NCBI GenBank assembly: GCA_023392475.1
Contig: JAEVZA010000449.1
Coordinates: 38,476-102,475 of the forward strand
Origin: Actinomycetes bacterium
Lineage (GTDB): Bacteria; Actinomycetota; Acidimicrobiia; Acidimicrobiales; Microtrichaceae
Reading direction: 5' to 3'
DNA: 64,000 nucleotides
Made by a program: the position numbers and the translations under genes. Positions 18,404-27,439 of this stretch are shown one piece after another. Each line of letters begins with the position of its first letter. Positions within the stretch are counted from its first letter, which is position 1. The notes under the pieces were generated by a model. It was given only the letters and a program-made list of their open reading frames with translations. It had not been told where the DNA came from and searched no databases.

Positions 18404-18519
18404 GACATGGAGGGACTGGCCATGGCCACGGCCCAGGCCAGCGTCGGGCCTTCGCCCTGCTGTCCCATTTCGCTGGTCGGGCACTCGTCAGGATGAATGC
18501 AAGTCCGGAGGAGACCCCG

Positions 18520-19446
18520 ATGACCGACCCCGCTGATCCAGCGCCGCTCGCTGTGCTCGAACACGCCGCCGTGGGAGCCCCCATCACCAGAAGCGGCGTG
18601 ACGCTGTTCCCCCTGTACGTGTGCCAGCCGCTGCCGGTCACCGTCGTGACCGGCGCACCCGGGGCCGTCGAGGTGGCCGAGGCCGACACCGGGTCCGTCC
18701 CGACCCTCACCGTTACCAGCCAGATCGACGACCCGTTCCTCCTCGTCGAAGGGGAGACGGTGGCCGGTGGACTCCAGCACCGGACGCTCAACGTAAGCGT
18801 GCTGGTCCCGCCCCGGGCCCGCATCGACGTGCCGGTGTCGTGCATCGAGGCCGGCCGGTGGGGTGGCGACCGCTGGTTCCGGGGTTCGGCCGGGCAGACC
18901 AGCCGCCGGGTCCGTCGGGCCAAGTCCGCAAGCGTGGCCGACAACCTGCGCCAGTCGGGGACCAAGCACTCCGACCAAGGCGCCGTGTGGGAGACGATCA
19001 GCTTCGAGTTGGACCGGATGGGCGTCAGTTCGCCCACCCGCAACTTCGCCGACTCGGAGGCCATTTTCGCCGAGCAGCGGCGCCTGGCCGGGGCCGCCAC
19101 CCGCCTTATCGAGCGCGGTCCGTTGCCCGACCAGTGCGGCGTGGTCATCGCCCACGGCTCCCGTGTCGTCTCGGCCGAGGTGTTCGCTACCCCCGACCTC
19201 CTCGCCGCTCAGTGGGACCAACTCGTCCGTGCCGCCCTGCTCGACGCCCCCACCGCCATCTCGGGCCGGCCCTCGGCGTCCCGGGCGTTGCGGTTCCTGC
19301 GCCACCTGGCCCAGGGGGATGGCACCGAGTCCCAGGGTGTCGGCCTGGGCCGGGAACGCCACGTCCGAACCGACCGGCTCGTCGGCCAGATCCTCACCTG
19401 GGACACCACGGTCGTCCACGCCGCTGCCTTCGCGCTGGCGGCCTGA
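18520..19446 (+). CDS. ARPP-1-like domain protein
   Basis: 308 residues. The ATG at 18,520 is preferred because ggaggag lies 8 nt upstream; an in-frame ATG at 18,493 has no such site. The sequence (ITRSGVTLFPLYV, DDPFLLVEGETVAGGLQHRTLN, PPRARIDVPVSCIEAGRW, GVVIAHGSRVVSAEVFATPDLL) matches the ARPP-1 family as I know it, a beta-rich domain named for association with ADP-ribosylglycohydrolases and rhodanese-like phosphatases. Such a glycohydrolase-phosphatase fusion lies at 39.9 kb here. No catalytic motif is obvious; a conserved Cys-Glu (SCIEAGRW) stands out. It heads a run of plus-strand genes to 23.7 kb. The molecular role is unknown; a part in ADP-ribose-linked conflict systems is inferred. 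Confidence 0.7.
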   Translation: MTDPADPAPLAVLEHAAVGAPITRSGVTLFPLYVCQPLPVTVVTGAPGAVEVAEADTGSVPTLTVTSQIDDPFLLVEGETVAGGLQHRTLNVSVLVPPRARIDVPVSCIEAGRWGGDRWFRGSAGQTSRRVRRAKSASVADNLRQSGTKHSDQGAVWETISFELDRMGVSSPTRNFADSEAIFAEQRRLAGAATRLIERGPLPDQCGVVIAHGSRVVSAEVFATPDLLAAQWDQLVRAALLDAPTAISGRPSASRALRFLRHLAQGDGTESQGVGLGRERHVRTDRLVGQILTWDTTVVHAAAFALAA

Positions 19447-19508
19447 GTCCGGCCGCCATCCGCGTCGTCGCCCCGCTGGCTGTCACACCTTGCCGGGACC
19501 ATGTCTGC

Positions 19509-20192
19509 ATGCGCTCGACCGAACCATCCTCTGACCCCGCGCCCGCGGGCACGGACGTCATGTCGTGGCTCGGCTCGGACGAGGCCGCCCGCGTGGCGAC
19601 CCGGGTGGCGGCCCGGTGGGGCTTGCAGGGCTGGGACGCGCAGGTCGACACCGTGCTGGCCGACGCCCAGTTCGCGATGTGGCGGCGCATGCGGTCGACC
19701 ACGCCCCTCAAGGTCCGCAATCCCGCCGCCTACGGGACAACCGCGATCAAGTCCGTGGTGCGCCAGGTGGTCTCCGGACGGGACCGGGCCGACCTCCACC
19801 TCGACGACGAACGCGCCGCCGCGGTGGCGGACACGCCCGTGACCGTCGACGTCGACGATCCGACCATCGGTGACGACCTGCGGGTCCTGACCGAGACGAT
19901 GGAGACACGGCCGGCCCGGCGCTGGCTCACCGCGGCGACCCTCAACTACCTGACCATGCTCATGTACCCCGACGACCTCCCCGCGGTGATCCCGCAGCCC
20001 AAGGCCGGTGCGACCGAGGACCAGGCCCGGGGATGGGCCGCGCTGTGGCTGGCCGGCCAGCGTGACCTGTTCCCCGCACCGGGTGCCGATCCGGCCAAGC
20101 GGACACGAGCCCGACGCGTCGTCGAGATCCTGGACCACATCGGCGCTGTGTTGGATCGCGCCCGGTTCGAGCGGGACGGCCACCGTGGCTGA
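19509..20192 (+). CDS. Uncharacterised protein, possible sigma-70 region-2-like segment
   Basis: 227 residues from an ATG at 19,509. The segment VLADAQFAMWRRMRSTTPLKVRNPAAYGTTAIKSVV (read in parts: VLADAQFAMWRRMR, then VRNPAAYGTTAIKSVV) recalls region 2 of ECF sigma factors, where an acidic helix is followed by NPaaYl. No region 4 helix-turn-helix is recognisable. The C-terminal half is helical with no known motif. The stop overlaps the GTG of the next gene by 8 bases, so the two are probably co-translated. I would not assert sigma activity; the family is unrecognised. Confidence 0.55.
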   Translation: MRSTEPSSDPAPAGTDVMSWLGSDEAARVATRVAARWGLQGWDAQVDTVLADAQFAMWRRMRSTTPLKVRNPAAYGTTAIKSVVRQVVSGRDRADLHLDDERAAAVADTPVTVDVDDPTIGDDLRVLTETMETRPARRWLTAATLNYLTMLMYPDDLPAVIPQPKAGATEDQARGWAALWLAGQRDLFPAPGADPAKRTRARRVVEILDHIGAVLDRARFERDGHRG

Positions 20193-21438
20193 CTGGGAGG
20201 ACGATCCGATCTACCCGATCGACGCGGACGCCGTGCTCGACGGCGACCGCCTCGAGGTCCTCGGCAAGCCGTTCGGCCCGGCCGGCGTCTCCGTCACGGA
20301 GTTGCCCGACGGCAGCACCTGGCAGGTCGACCACGCCGACCCCGCCACGCTCGTCGGCCTCGACGTCGACGCCGACACCGGACCCGATGCACCACTGTTG
20401 GTCACCGCGTTCGGCGGCGACGGCGCCATGTTCATCGCCGACGGCGCCGTCCCCGCCGACGAGTACCAGCCCCGAGCCGTGAGCGGCCGCCGTTCCAGCC
20501 CGCGCCGCGTCACGTCCGGCCGCCGGCCCGGCAGGCCCGCGGAGGAGGCCGGCGCCCTCGTCGTGCTGTCCGACCTGGCCGACGACACGTCCCTGCACCC
20601 CGTGGCCCGGGTCGCCGCGGTCGTCGAACTGGCCGAGCACGCCCGCGGCGCCCCCGGCGGCCGGCTGTTCGCCACGGCCGCCCCAGCGCTCCTGGACCGG
20701 GCCGAGACATGGTGCGAGCGCATCGACGACACCGAACTCGACGACCTCGACCCGAAACAGGCCGTCCGTCTGTCCTCGGCCATCCAGGCGGCAACCTCCC
20801 AGAACGGGCGGCAGCGACCGGCGCTCCGCAGACTGGCCCAGCGGCTGGGAGATGCGGTGTTGTCGGGCTACGTCGAAGACTCTGCGTTGCGGGTCGCGGC
20901 GTCCCCGCTTCCTGCCCAGGCGACCGACGTGGACGACGGGTTCGTCACCGAACCGCCGCCATCCGGGACGAGCCTCGAGTGGATCTCCGACACCGTCGCC
21001 CGGGTCCACACAACCCGCTCCGACGAGGACCGGTGGGTCCGGGTCCTGCGTCGCGACGGGCTCGTCCTACTCGCACTGGCTCCTCTTGAACGCACCGGCC
21101 TCGTCGACCGTGCCGGCGTTGCCCTCCCCCCAGACCTTCGCAATGACGAACTGATCATCCAGTTGGTCGCCGACGACGAGTTCCCGCTGCTGAACGCTGA
21201 CCACATCGAACTCGCCCGCGCTGCGGTGCAGGCTGGCCGCACTGCGGCCCGCGCGACGCGCCTCGGTGATCGCTCCGCCGCCGAGGCGGAGTGGGAGAAA
21301 TGTGCCCAGTTGTGGGACCGGGCCGGCGACCGCCTCCGAACGGAACAGGCCCGCCAGCTCGGCTACGGCTACCGGTCGGGCCCGAACCGTCGAACCCTTC
21401 TGGTCGACCTGGTGTCACGTTCCCTCGACGCAGGCTGA
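20185..21438 (+). CDS. Uncharacterised 417-residue protein
   Basis: Starts at GTG 20,185 inside the preceding gene's end. The N-terminal ~100 residues are acidic and beta-like (DGSTWQVDHAD, LVTAFGGDGAMFIADGAVP). A basic linker SGRRSSPRRVTSGRRPGRP follows, then a helical middle with HEAT-like spacing and a C-terminal domain. The GVEWISDTVARVHTTRS-like stretch (SLEWISDTVARVHTTRSDED) followed by WVRVLRRDGLVLLALAPL recalls small-ligand sensor folds, without a firm match. No enzyme motif or membrane segment is seen. It is coupled to the possible sigma-like gene, suggesting partner proteins. Family not recognised. Confidence 0.55.
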   Translation: MADWEDDPIYPIDADAVLDGDRLEVLGKPFGPAGVSVTELPDGSTWQVDHADPATLVGLDVDADTGPDAPLLVTAFGGDGAMFIADGAVPADEYQPRAVSGRRSSPRRVTSGRRPGRPAEEAGALVVLSDLADDTSLHPVARVAAVVELAEHARGAPGGRLFATAAPALLDRAETWCERIDDTELDDLDPKQAVRLSSAIQAATSQNGRQRPALRRLAQRLGDAVLSGYVEDSALRVAASPLPAQATDVDDGFVTEPPPSGTSLEWISDTVARVHTTRSDEDRWVRVLRRDGLVLLALAPLERTGLVDRAGVALPPDLRNDELIIQLVADDEFPLLNADHIELARAAVQAGRTAARATRLGDRSAAEAEWEKCAQLWDRAGDRLRTEQARQLGYGYRSGPNRRTLLVDLVSRSLDAG

Positions 21439-21543
21439 GCGCCGGGAACTGTCCGCGGCTCCCGTGTCCCATTCCGGTCATGCCCGACTCGTAGGTGGTG
21501 CACAGCCGGATCGTCCGGCGCACCGCGACCGAGAGGACACGGC

Positions 21544-22263
21544 ATGACCGACGCCACCCCCGACCACACCTCGAACACATCGGGCTCCGACACCCCACTC
21601 GTGCACCTCTACGTGCTGCTCGACCGGTCCGGGTCCATGGCGTCCATCGTCGATGACGTCATCGGCGGCTTCAACCGTCTCCTGTCAGATCAACAGGCCG
21701 ACGGCCCCGACGCCCGCATGACCTTGGTCCAGTTCGACACCGAGGACCCCCACGACGTCGCGGCCGACGCCGTCCCCGTGTGGGAGATGACCCCGCTCGA
21801 CGCATCGACGTTCGTACCCCGTGGTGGGACACCCCTGCTGGATGCCACGGGCCTGCTCCTGACCCGAGCCAACCAACGAGCCCAGCAACTCGCTGACGCC
21901 GGCGAAACCGCCGAGGAGATCGTCATCGTGTCCGTCACCGACGGCCACGAGAACGCCAGCCGAGAGCTCTCGCTGCAGGCGGTGCGGCGCATGGTCGACG
22001 AGCGCACACGCGACGGCTGGACGTTCGTGTTCCTCAGCGCCGCGCTCGATGTCTATGGCGAAGCCGGCGGCCTCGGCTACGACGGCCGCTCCAGCCAGGC
22101 CTTCGCCGCGTCACCCGCCGGGACCGCCATGGCCTTCCAGAGCGTATCGACCTCGACCCGGAACCTCCGGGGCAAGGTCCGTCGCCGTGAGCAGTTCGAC
22201 AACGGCGACTTCTTCGAAGGCGCTAAGCCCGCCGAGGACAACCGCGACGTCGACGAACTCTGA
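21544..22263 (+). CDS. Soluble von Willebrand factor A (vWA) domain protein
   Basis: 239 residues; ATG preceded by gagaggac. The vWA metal-site motif DRSGS follows LVHLYVLL (about residues 17-30), with RGGTPLLDATG supplying the conserved Thr (about 95) and VSVTDGHENAS the second Asp (about 138). There is no signal peptide or membrane segment, so it acts in the cytoplasm. vWA proteins act as metal-dependent protein-binding or assembly modules, often with AAA or conflict-system partners; none is adjacent. It sits 105 bp after the uncharacterised 417-residue gene and 189 bp before the clamp paralogue. Confidence 0.85.
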   Translation: MTDATPDHTSNTSGSDTPLVHLYVLLDRSGSMASIVDDVIGGFNRLLSDQQADGPDARMTLVQFDTEDPHDVAADAVPVWEMTPLDASTFVPRGGTPLLDATGLLLTRANQRAQQLADAGETAEEIVIVSVTDGHENASRELSLQAVRRMVDERTRDGWTFVFLSAALDVYGEAGGLGYDGRSSQAFAASPAGTAMAFQSVSTSTRNLRGKVRRREQFDNGDFFEGAKPAEDNRDVDEL

Positions 22264-22452
22264 CGGCCTGTCGCACAGATCGCCCGGGCCCGGCGGTGGT
22301 CGCCCCACCGACGCCGGGCCTGGGCAGCTCCCAGCGTGGACCAGACTGGCGGACCGGCTCCCGGGCACATGCCCGACCACGCCCGGTGCCACTCATGGTC
22401 ACCGGGCCACGCCCGCCGACGGCTCACCCTCGCTCGAACACCGAGGCGCGAG

Positions 22453-23697
22453 ATGAACGATCCAGACCTCACTGTGTCCGTGGACCGCAGCGAACTCGCT
22501 GCCGCCGTCTCCATCGCGAGCCAGGCTGTGCCCAAGGTCGCGCATGACGACCGGCTCCTCTTCCAAGGAGGACGGCTCACGCATCTGGCCGACCGGCTCC
22601 ACGTGACCGCGACCGGACCGGAGATGTCGATCGAGACCCACGTTCCGCTTTACGGACCGCCGCGTATGTCACGCCAGCACGCTCCCGCACCTCGTCGTCC
22701 CGGGCCGGCCGAGAGCGACCTGCCGGAGATCACCTCCGTGGTGCCCATCGGCGTGTTGAGCCGCCTCGTGCCGCGTCTGAAGGCCGGAGAGGTCAGGCTC
22801 GGGCTCCGAGCCGATCGGCTCGATGTCGAGTCAGGGCGATTCCGGGGCTCGCTCAAAGGTTGGGGTCGCGACGGACTGATCCTGCCGCTCCCGCCGGTCG
22901 AGCCGAGGCTCACCCTTCGTGTCGGCGGCTCGGACATTCGAGACGCGCTCGCACACGTATCGCTTGCCCTGTCGTCCGACCTGGTGTGGACGAGGGGCAT
23001 CCAGGCGCTGTCCGTCACCTTGACCGCCGGTGGCGACCTTCGACTGGTGGCGACCGATCGCTACCACCTCGCCATCGCAATCTGCCGCGACGTCGAGGTC
23101 CACGGCGGTGCGTCGATGGAGGAGACGGCACTGATTCCCGCCGGCGCCGTCCAGGTGCTCGCAGGCCTGGCCGGCACCGACGATGACGTGGTCATCGAGT
23201 TCGGATCCGATCAGACCGACGTGAGGATCGGCGACACGACCGTCCGGCTCACGTCGGTGCCCGGGCCGATCCCCGACCACCGCCGCATGACGGACCTGGA
23301 CCCAACCCATCGGATCACGCTGACGCGACGAACGTTGGCGACGGTCGTCCGCAGGGTCGGTGTGATGGCGCACGGACAACGACGAGCTATCTGGCTGGAG
23401 CTCGACCCAACTCGCGCGGTGGCTCGCGCCGACGACGGCGAAGTCGGTCAGGCACGCGAACGGTTCCCGGCACTCGTCACGGGAGAGCAGTGCGAGATCG
23501 GGATCGGACTACCGGTGCTCCTGGTGATGGTCCGTCGACTTGCCGACGGACGGGTGGTGGTCGGTTTCGACCGGACCGACAAGATCGCCTCGATCCACAG
23601 CGAGGAGCGCCCTGACCTGCGCTACTACACCACGCTGCTCGCTGTCAGGCCCCCGCCGTGGCTGGCGAGCGCTGAAGCAGGGCACGGTTCGGCCTGA
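22453..23697 (+). CDS. Divergent DNA polymerase III sliding clamp (DnaN) paralogue
   Basis: 414 residues from ATG 22,453. The three-domain beta-clamp pattern is visible: VDRSELAAAVSIASQAVPK at the start, LRLVATDRYHLAIA (about residue 195-208; the family signature is LvATDgyRLA), LIPAGAVQVLAGL, and VRLTSVPGPIPDHRRM corresponding to the FPdy block. The canonical C-terminal MPMR-type ending that closes the client-binding pocket is replaced by YTTLLAVRPPPWL plus a short tail. It is therefore a divergent extra clamp and not the housekeeping copy, which normally lies beside dnaA and gyrB. A relic of a related C-terminus lies at 18.0-18.2 kb. It might recruit helicases or nucleases of the island to DNA; that is inference. 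Confidence 0.8.
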   Translation: MNDPDLTVSVDRSELAAAVSIASQAVPKVAHDDRLLFQGGRLTHLADRLHVTATGPEMSIETHVPLYGPPRMSRQHAPAPRRPGPAESDLPEITSVVPIGVLSRLVPRLKAGEVRLGLRADRLDVESGRFRGSLKGWGRDGLILPLPPVEPRLTLRVGGSDIRDALAHVSLALSSDLVWTRGIQALSVTLTAGGDLRLVATDRYHLAIAICRDVEVHGGASMEETALIPAGAVQVLAGLAGTDDDVVIEFGSDQTDVRIGDTTVRLTSVPGPIPDHRRMTDLDPTHRITLTRRTLATVVRRVGVMAHGQRRAIWLELDPTRAVARADDGEVGQARERFPALVTGEQCEIGIGLPVLLVMVRRLADGRVVVGFDRTDKIASIHSEERPDLRYYTTLLAVRPPPWLASAEAGHGSA

Positions 23698-23941
23698 TTC
23701 GCTTGGGGTGGGCCAGTCCGCGTCCAGCCTCCGGCATCCTTGCACGAGTGACTGCTGATCCGGCTGGACAGTGACGGCGGGTGGTGCGTTCGGGCCGTTC
23801 GGAAGTGACCACTCGGAGGACTCTGCGGCATCGGAGAAGCTGCCGGGTACCGACGATCTCCGTACCGCAGCCGGTCGAACCGGCCCGAACCGAAGGTGCT
23901 CATGTCCGTGGAGGGCAGGTCTCGACGAACTCGTCACACCC

Positions 23942-26900
23942 ATGGGCCACAATCAGTTCGTGGCGGAACGGTTGCTGACCCCGTCGAAGATCACGGCGTG
24001 GCTCGACTGCGCGCACTTCCTCACGCTTCGCGACGAGGTGGACAGCGGAATTCGCGAGCCGCCGTCGTCCAGCACGTTCGGCGAGATGGCGCAGATGCTG
24101 CTGGAGAAAGGAGTCGACCACGAAGCGTCGGTCCTCGAGCAGTACCGCTCGGCGGGCCGAGACGTGTTCGTCGTCCCGCCCCGTGATGGACGCGAGCCGT
24201 TCGCCACGTGGGTGGCTCGCGTCGGTGATGTGGTCCGTGACGGCCACGACGTGATCTTTCAGATGCCGTTCGTCCACGACGGCATCGGTGGGATCGCTGA
24301 CTTCCTCGAGCGGGTGGAAGACACGAGGGGTCAGGTGACCTACGAACCGGTCGACGCCAAGCTGGCCCGGAACGCTGCGAAGCCCGGTCACGTGTTGCAG
24401 CTGTGCTTCTACGCCGAGGCGATCGCGGCGGTGACCGGTCGGATGCCCGAGCACGTCCACATCGAACTCGGATCGGGAGATCGCGAGTCGATCCGGGTCG
24501 ACGATGTGTCGGCGTACTGGCGTCGGCTACGTGGCCAGCTGGCAGCGCTCGTCGCGGAACCGTCGACCGACCAGACGACACCAGTGCCGTGTGATCACTG
24601 CGGCTTCTGTGAATTCGAGTTGGTGTGCGAGGCGGAGTGGCGTGCAGCCGACTCGCTGGTACATGTCGCCGGGCTTCGCCGAGCCGACCAGCTGCTGCTG
24701 GAGGCTGGCGGCGTCGACACGATCGCCAACCTTGCGACGCTCGACCGTGACGTGGTCGAACTGGACGCCGAGCGACGGGTGCGGATGGTCCGTCAAGCGT
24801 CACTGCAGGTGCAGGCTCGCGATGCTCCTGACGGCCGCCCGCCACCGTTCGAGCTCCTCGTACGATCCACACCGACAGGCAATCGTCCCGCCGAGCTCGA
24901 CGGCGAACCCATCGAGCCTGAACTGAGGGGGTTCGCCGCGTTGCCGGCGCCCGACCACGGTGACCTCTTCCTCGACTTCGAGGGCCACCCGTTCTGGAAG
25001 CCCGACATCGGACTGTTCTTCCTGTTCGGCTACATCGAACGCGACGACGCGGATGGGTGGCGGTACAAGGCCTTCTGGGCGCACGACCAGACCGACGAGG
25101 CAGAGGCGACACAAGCGCTCGTGGACTTCCTGGCTGGCCGTCGCCTGCGATTCCCGAACATGCACGTGTACCACTACAACCACACCGAGCGGACCTCGCT
25201 TGAGCGGCTGACCGCCGCCTACGGCCTGGCCGAGTTGGAGCTCGAGCGCCTCATCGACACCGGCCTGTTCGTCGACCTGCTCCCGATCGTCACGGGCGCG
25301 ATGCAAGTCGGTGTCGAGTCGTACGGCCTCAAGCACATCGAGCGGCTCACAGGTTACGAGCGCAATCACGACATCGACCGCGGCGCCGGCGCCGTGATCG
25401 AATACGAGCGCTGGATGAAGGACCGGGACCAAGGTCGCCTCGATCGAATCGCACGCTACAACGACGACGACGTGCGGGCAACGATGGCAGTGCGCGACTG
25501 GCTCATCGACCAGCGTCCCGACGACATCGACTGGCGCGACGCCGTGCTCGAACCCACCGTCGATGATGCGGAGCTCGATGTTCGCATCGAGGCGCTCCAC
25601 GGGTTCGGTACGGGCACCGATGAGCATCTGATGGGCGATCTGCTCGGCTACTGGCGCCGCGAACGGAAGGTCGTCGCCGTCAACTGCCTGCGACTCTCCA
25701 AGGCCGACGAATGCGACCAGCTCGAATCGCTCGGATCCATTGCCCACCTGAAGTTCGAGGGCTTCGAGAAGCGGTACACCGCCAAGGGCGCTGAGCGGAC
25801 GTGGCCGGTCGCGGTGTTCTCGTTCCCGCCGCAGCCGCTCGACCCCGACATCGACCGGCGCTCGAAGATGATCGTGGCGCTCACCGAGCAGCGGTGGGCC
25901 TTCTTCACGCTCGACGACATCGATCGCGCGAGCGGCACCCTCGAGATCTTCTGGAACCAGAAGATGATCGATCAGGCCGTGGTCCCCGCCTCGCTCGTGC
26001 ATTTCGTCAACTTCCCCGAGGGCCCCAAGCTCACGGCGCTGTGCGACCTCGCCGATGACTTGCTCTCTAGCAACGCCACGAAGGTCGGCCACGCGATCCT
26101 CCGCAACGAACCGCCCCGCTTCCTGTCCGGTGAAGGGCCGGACAGCGGAGGGTTCGCCAGCGGCTACGAGGCGGTCTGCGCCTGGGCACCGCACCTGGAC
26201 CGCAGCTTCGTGCCGATCCAGGGCCCGCCTGGCACGGGTAAGACGTTCACCGCCGCCCACGTCGTCCACACGCTCGTCCAGGCTGGCCAACGCGTCGGCG
26301 TCACCGGAATGAGTCACCAGGCCATCGACAACCTCATGCACGCCGTCGTGGAACGCTTCGCAGCCGAAGGCGACGACTTGCGCGCCGTCCGCAAGGCGAC
26401 GGGCGGCGCCGTCGCAGGCGTCGAGTACATCGACCACAACGAGACCTGCGCCACCGGGCCATACGACGTAGTCGCCGGCACGGCGTGGCTCTTCGCCAGC
26501 CAGGCCCTGCGTGACCACCCCGTCGACGTGCTAGTCGTCGATGAAGCCGGCCAACTCGGCCTCGCCGACACGTTGGCGGCGTCCATCTCGGCGACCAACG
26601 TGATCCTGTTCGGCGACCCGCAGCAGCTCCCCCAGGTCGCCCAGGCCAGCCATCCGAATCGGTCCGGTGTCAGCGCGTTGGAGCACCTGCTCGGCGAGAC
26701 GCGCACGTTCCCGCCGGATCGTGGCGTCCTGCTCGACGTGACCTGGCGGATGCACCCCGATGTGTGCGGCTTCGTCTCCGACGTCATGTACGAAGGCAAA
26801 CTCAGCAGCGACCCGTCCTGCGCGGTTCAGACCACGAGCGCAGGGACGGGACTGAGGTGGATCCGGGCGCATCATGACGGCCGATCCAGCGAATCACCGG

Positions 26901-27397
26901 AGGAAGCCGCCATCGTCGTCGACACGGCCACCGCGCTCGTGGGCACCCGCTGGACCGACCAACACGGCAACACCCGACCGCTCACCCCCAACGACATCAT
27001 CGTGGTCACCCCGTACAACGACCAGCGCCGCGTCATCGCGAACGCCCTCGCAACGCAGCCGGCCACCGCCGGTATCGAGGTCGGCACCGTCGACAAGTTC
27101 CAAGGGCGTGAAGCCGCCGTCGTGCTGTTCTCGATGGCGACCTCGTCCGCCGACTTCATGCCCCGCACCGCTGACTTCCTGTTCTCCAAGAACCGCCTCA
27201 ACGTCGCGATCAGCCGCGCCCGCTGCCTCGCTCACCTGATCTGCACCTCTGAACTGCTCAACACCCGGGCCCGGACCGTCGCCGAGATGGAACTAGTGTC
27301 CGCGCTCTGCTCGTTCGCAGAACGCAGCGTGCCCTTCCAGCAGGGCCCGTCCACCCCCGCTGATGATCGGGGCGAGGCATCGACCGACGCCACGTGA
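23942..27397 (+). CDS. TM0106-family RecB-like nuclease fused to RNase H-like domain and Dna2-type SF1 helicase
   Basis: 1,151 residues; ATG 23,942 is chosen because MGHNQFVAERLLTPSKITAW matches the normal N-terminus of this family. Residues 1-230 are a RecB/Cas4-like nuclease: C in WLDCAHF (about 22), GIADFLERV, PVDAKLAR (D..DAK catalytic core, about 138), and C..C..C.....C (CDHCGFCEFELVC, about 217-229), completing a four-Cys iron-sulfur site. Residues about 340-530 form an RNase H-like exonuclease domain beginning FLDFEGHPFW. The helicase has GPPGTGKTFTA (about 762), VVDEAGQLGLAD (about 866), FGDPQQLPQV and TVDKFQGREA. This architecture is widespread in actinobacteria and may serve repair or defence. 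Transcription is likely independent, given the 244-bp upstream gap. Confidence 0.9.
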   Translation: MGHNQFVAERLLTPSKITAWLDCAHFLTLRDEVDSGIREPPSSSTFGEMAQMLLEKGVDHEASVLEQYRSAGRDVFVVPPRDGREPFATWVARVGDVVRDGHDVIFQMPFVHDGIGGIADFLERVEDTRGQVTYEPVDAKLARNAAKPGHVLQLCFYAEAIAAVTGRMPEHVHIELGSGDRESIRVDDVSAYWRRLRGQLAALVAEPSTDQTTPVPCDHCGFCEFELVCEAEWRAADSLVHVAGLRRADQLLLEAGGVDTIANLATLDRDVVELDAERRVRMVRQASLQVQARDAPDGRPPPFELLVRSTPTGNRPAELDGEPIEPELRGFAALPAPDHGDLFLDFEGHPFWKPDIGLFFLFGYIERDDADGWRYKAFWAHDQTDEAEATQALVDFLAGRRLRFPNMHVYHYNHTERTSLERLTAAYGLAELELERLIDTGLFVDLLPIVTGAMQVGVESYGLKHIERLTGYERNHDIDRGAGAVIEYERWMKDRDQGRLDRIARYNDDDVRATMAVRDWLIDQRPDDIDWRDAVLEPTVDDAELDVRIEALHGFGTGTDEHLMGDLLGYWRRERKVVAVNCLRLSKADECDQLESLGSIAHLKFEGFEKRYTAKGAERTWPVAVFSFPPQPLDPDIDRRSKMIVALTEQRWAFFTLDDIDRASGTLEIFWNQKMIDQAVVPASLVHFVNFPEGPKLTALCDLADDLLSSNATKVGHAILRNEPPRFLSGEGPDSGGFASGYEAVCAWAPHLDRSFVPIQGPPGTGKTFTAAHVVHTLVQAGQRVGVTGMSHQAIDNLMHAVVERFAAEGDDLRAVRKATGGAVAGVEYIDHNETCATGPYDVVAGTAWLFASQALRDHPVDVLVVDEAGQLGLADTLAASISATNVILFGDPQQLPQVAQASHPNRSGVSALEHLLGETRTFPPDRGVLLDVTWRMHPDVCGFVSDVMYEGKLSSDPSCAVQTTSAGTGLRWIRAHHDGRSSESPEEAAIVVDTATALVGTRWTDQHGNTRPLTPNDIIVVTPYNDQRRVIANALATQPATAGIEVGTVDKFQGREAAVVLFSMATSSADFMPRTADFLFSKNRLNVAISRARCLAHLICTSELLNTRARTVAEMELVSALCSFAERSVPFQQGPSTPADDRGEASTDAT

Positions 27398-27439
27398 GGC
27401 CGACATGCCGCCTTGCCGACTTCACCCATCTGCTGCTCC

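Larger units (their letters stand above)
17840..18519. other. 680-bp intergenic stretch with clamp relic and palindromes
   Basis: No intact gene is seen between the GTG of the minus-strand helicase and the ARPP-1-like gene. The stretch holds the helicase ribosome site, a decayed sliding-clamp C-terminus (about 18,040-18,240, plus strand) and a 17-bp palindrome at 18,387. The promoters of both divergent flanking genes must lie here. Confidence 0.6.
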
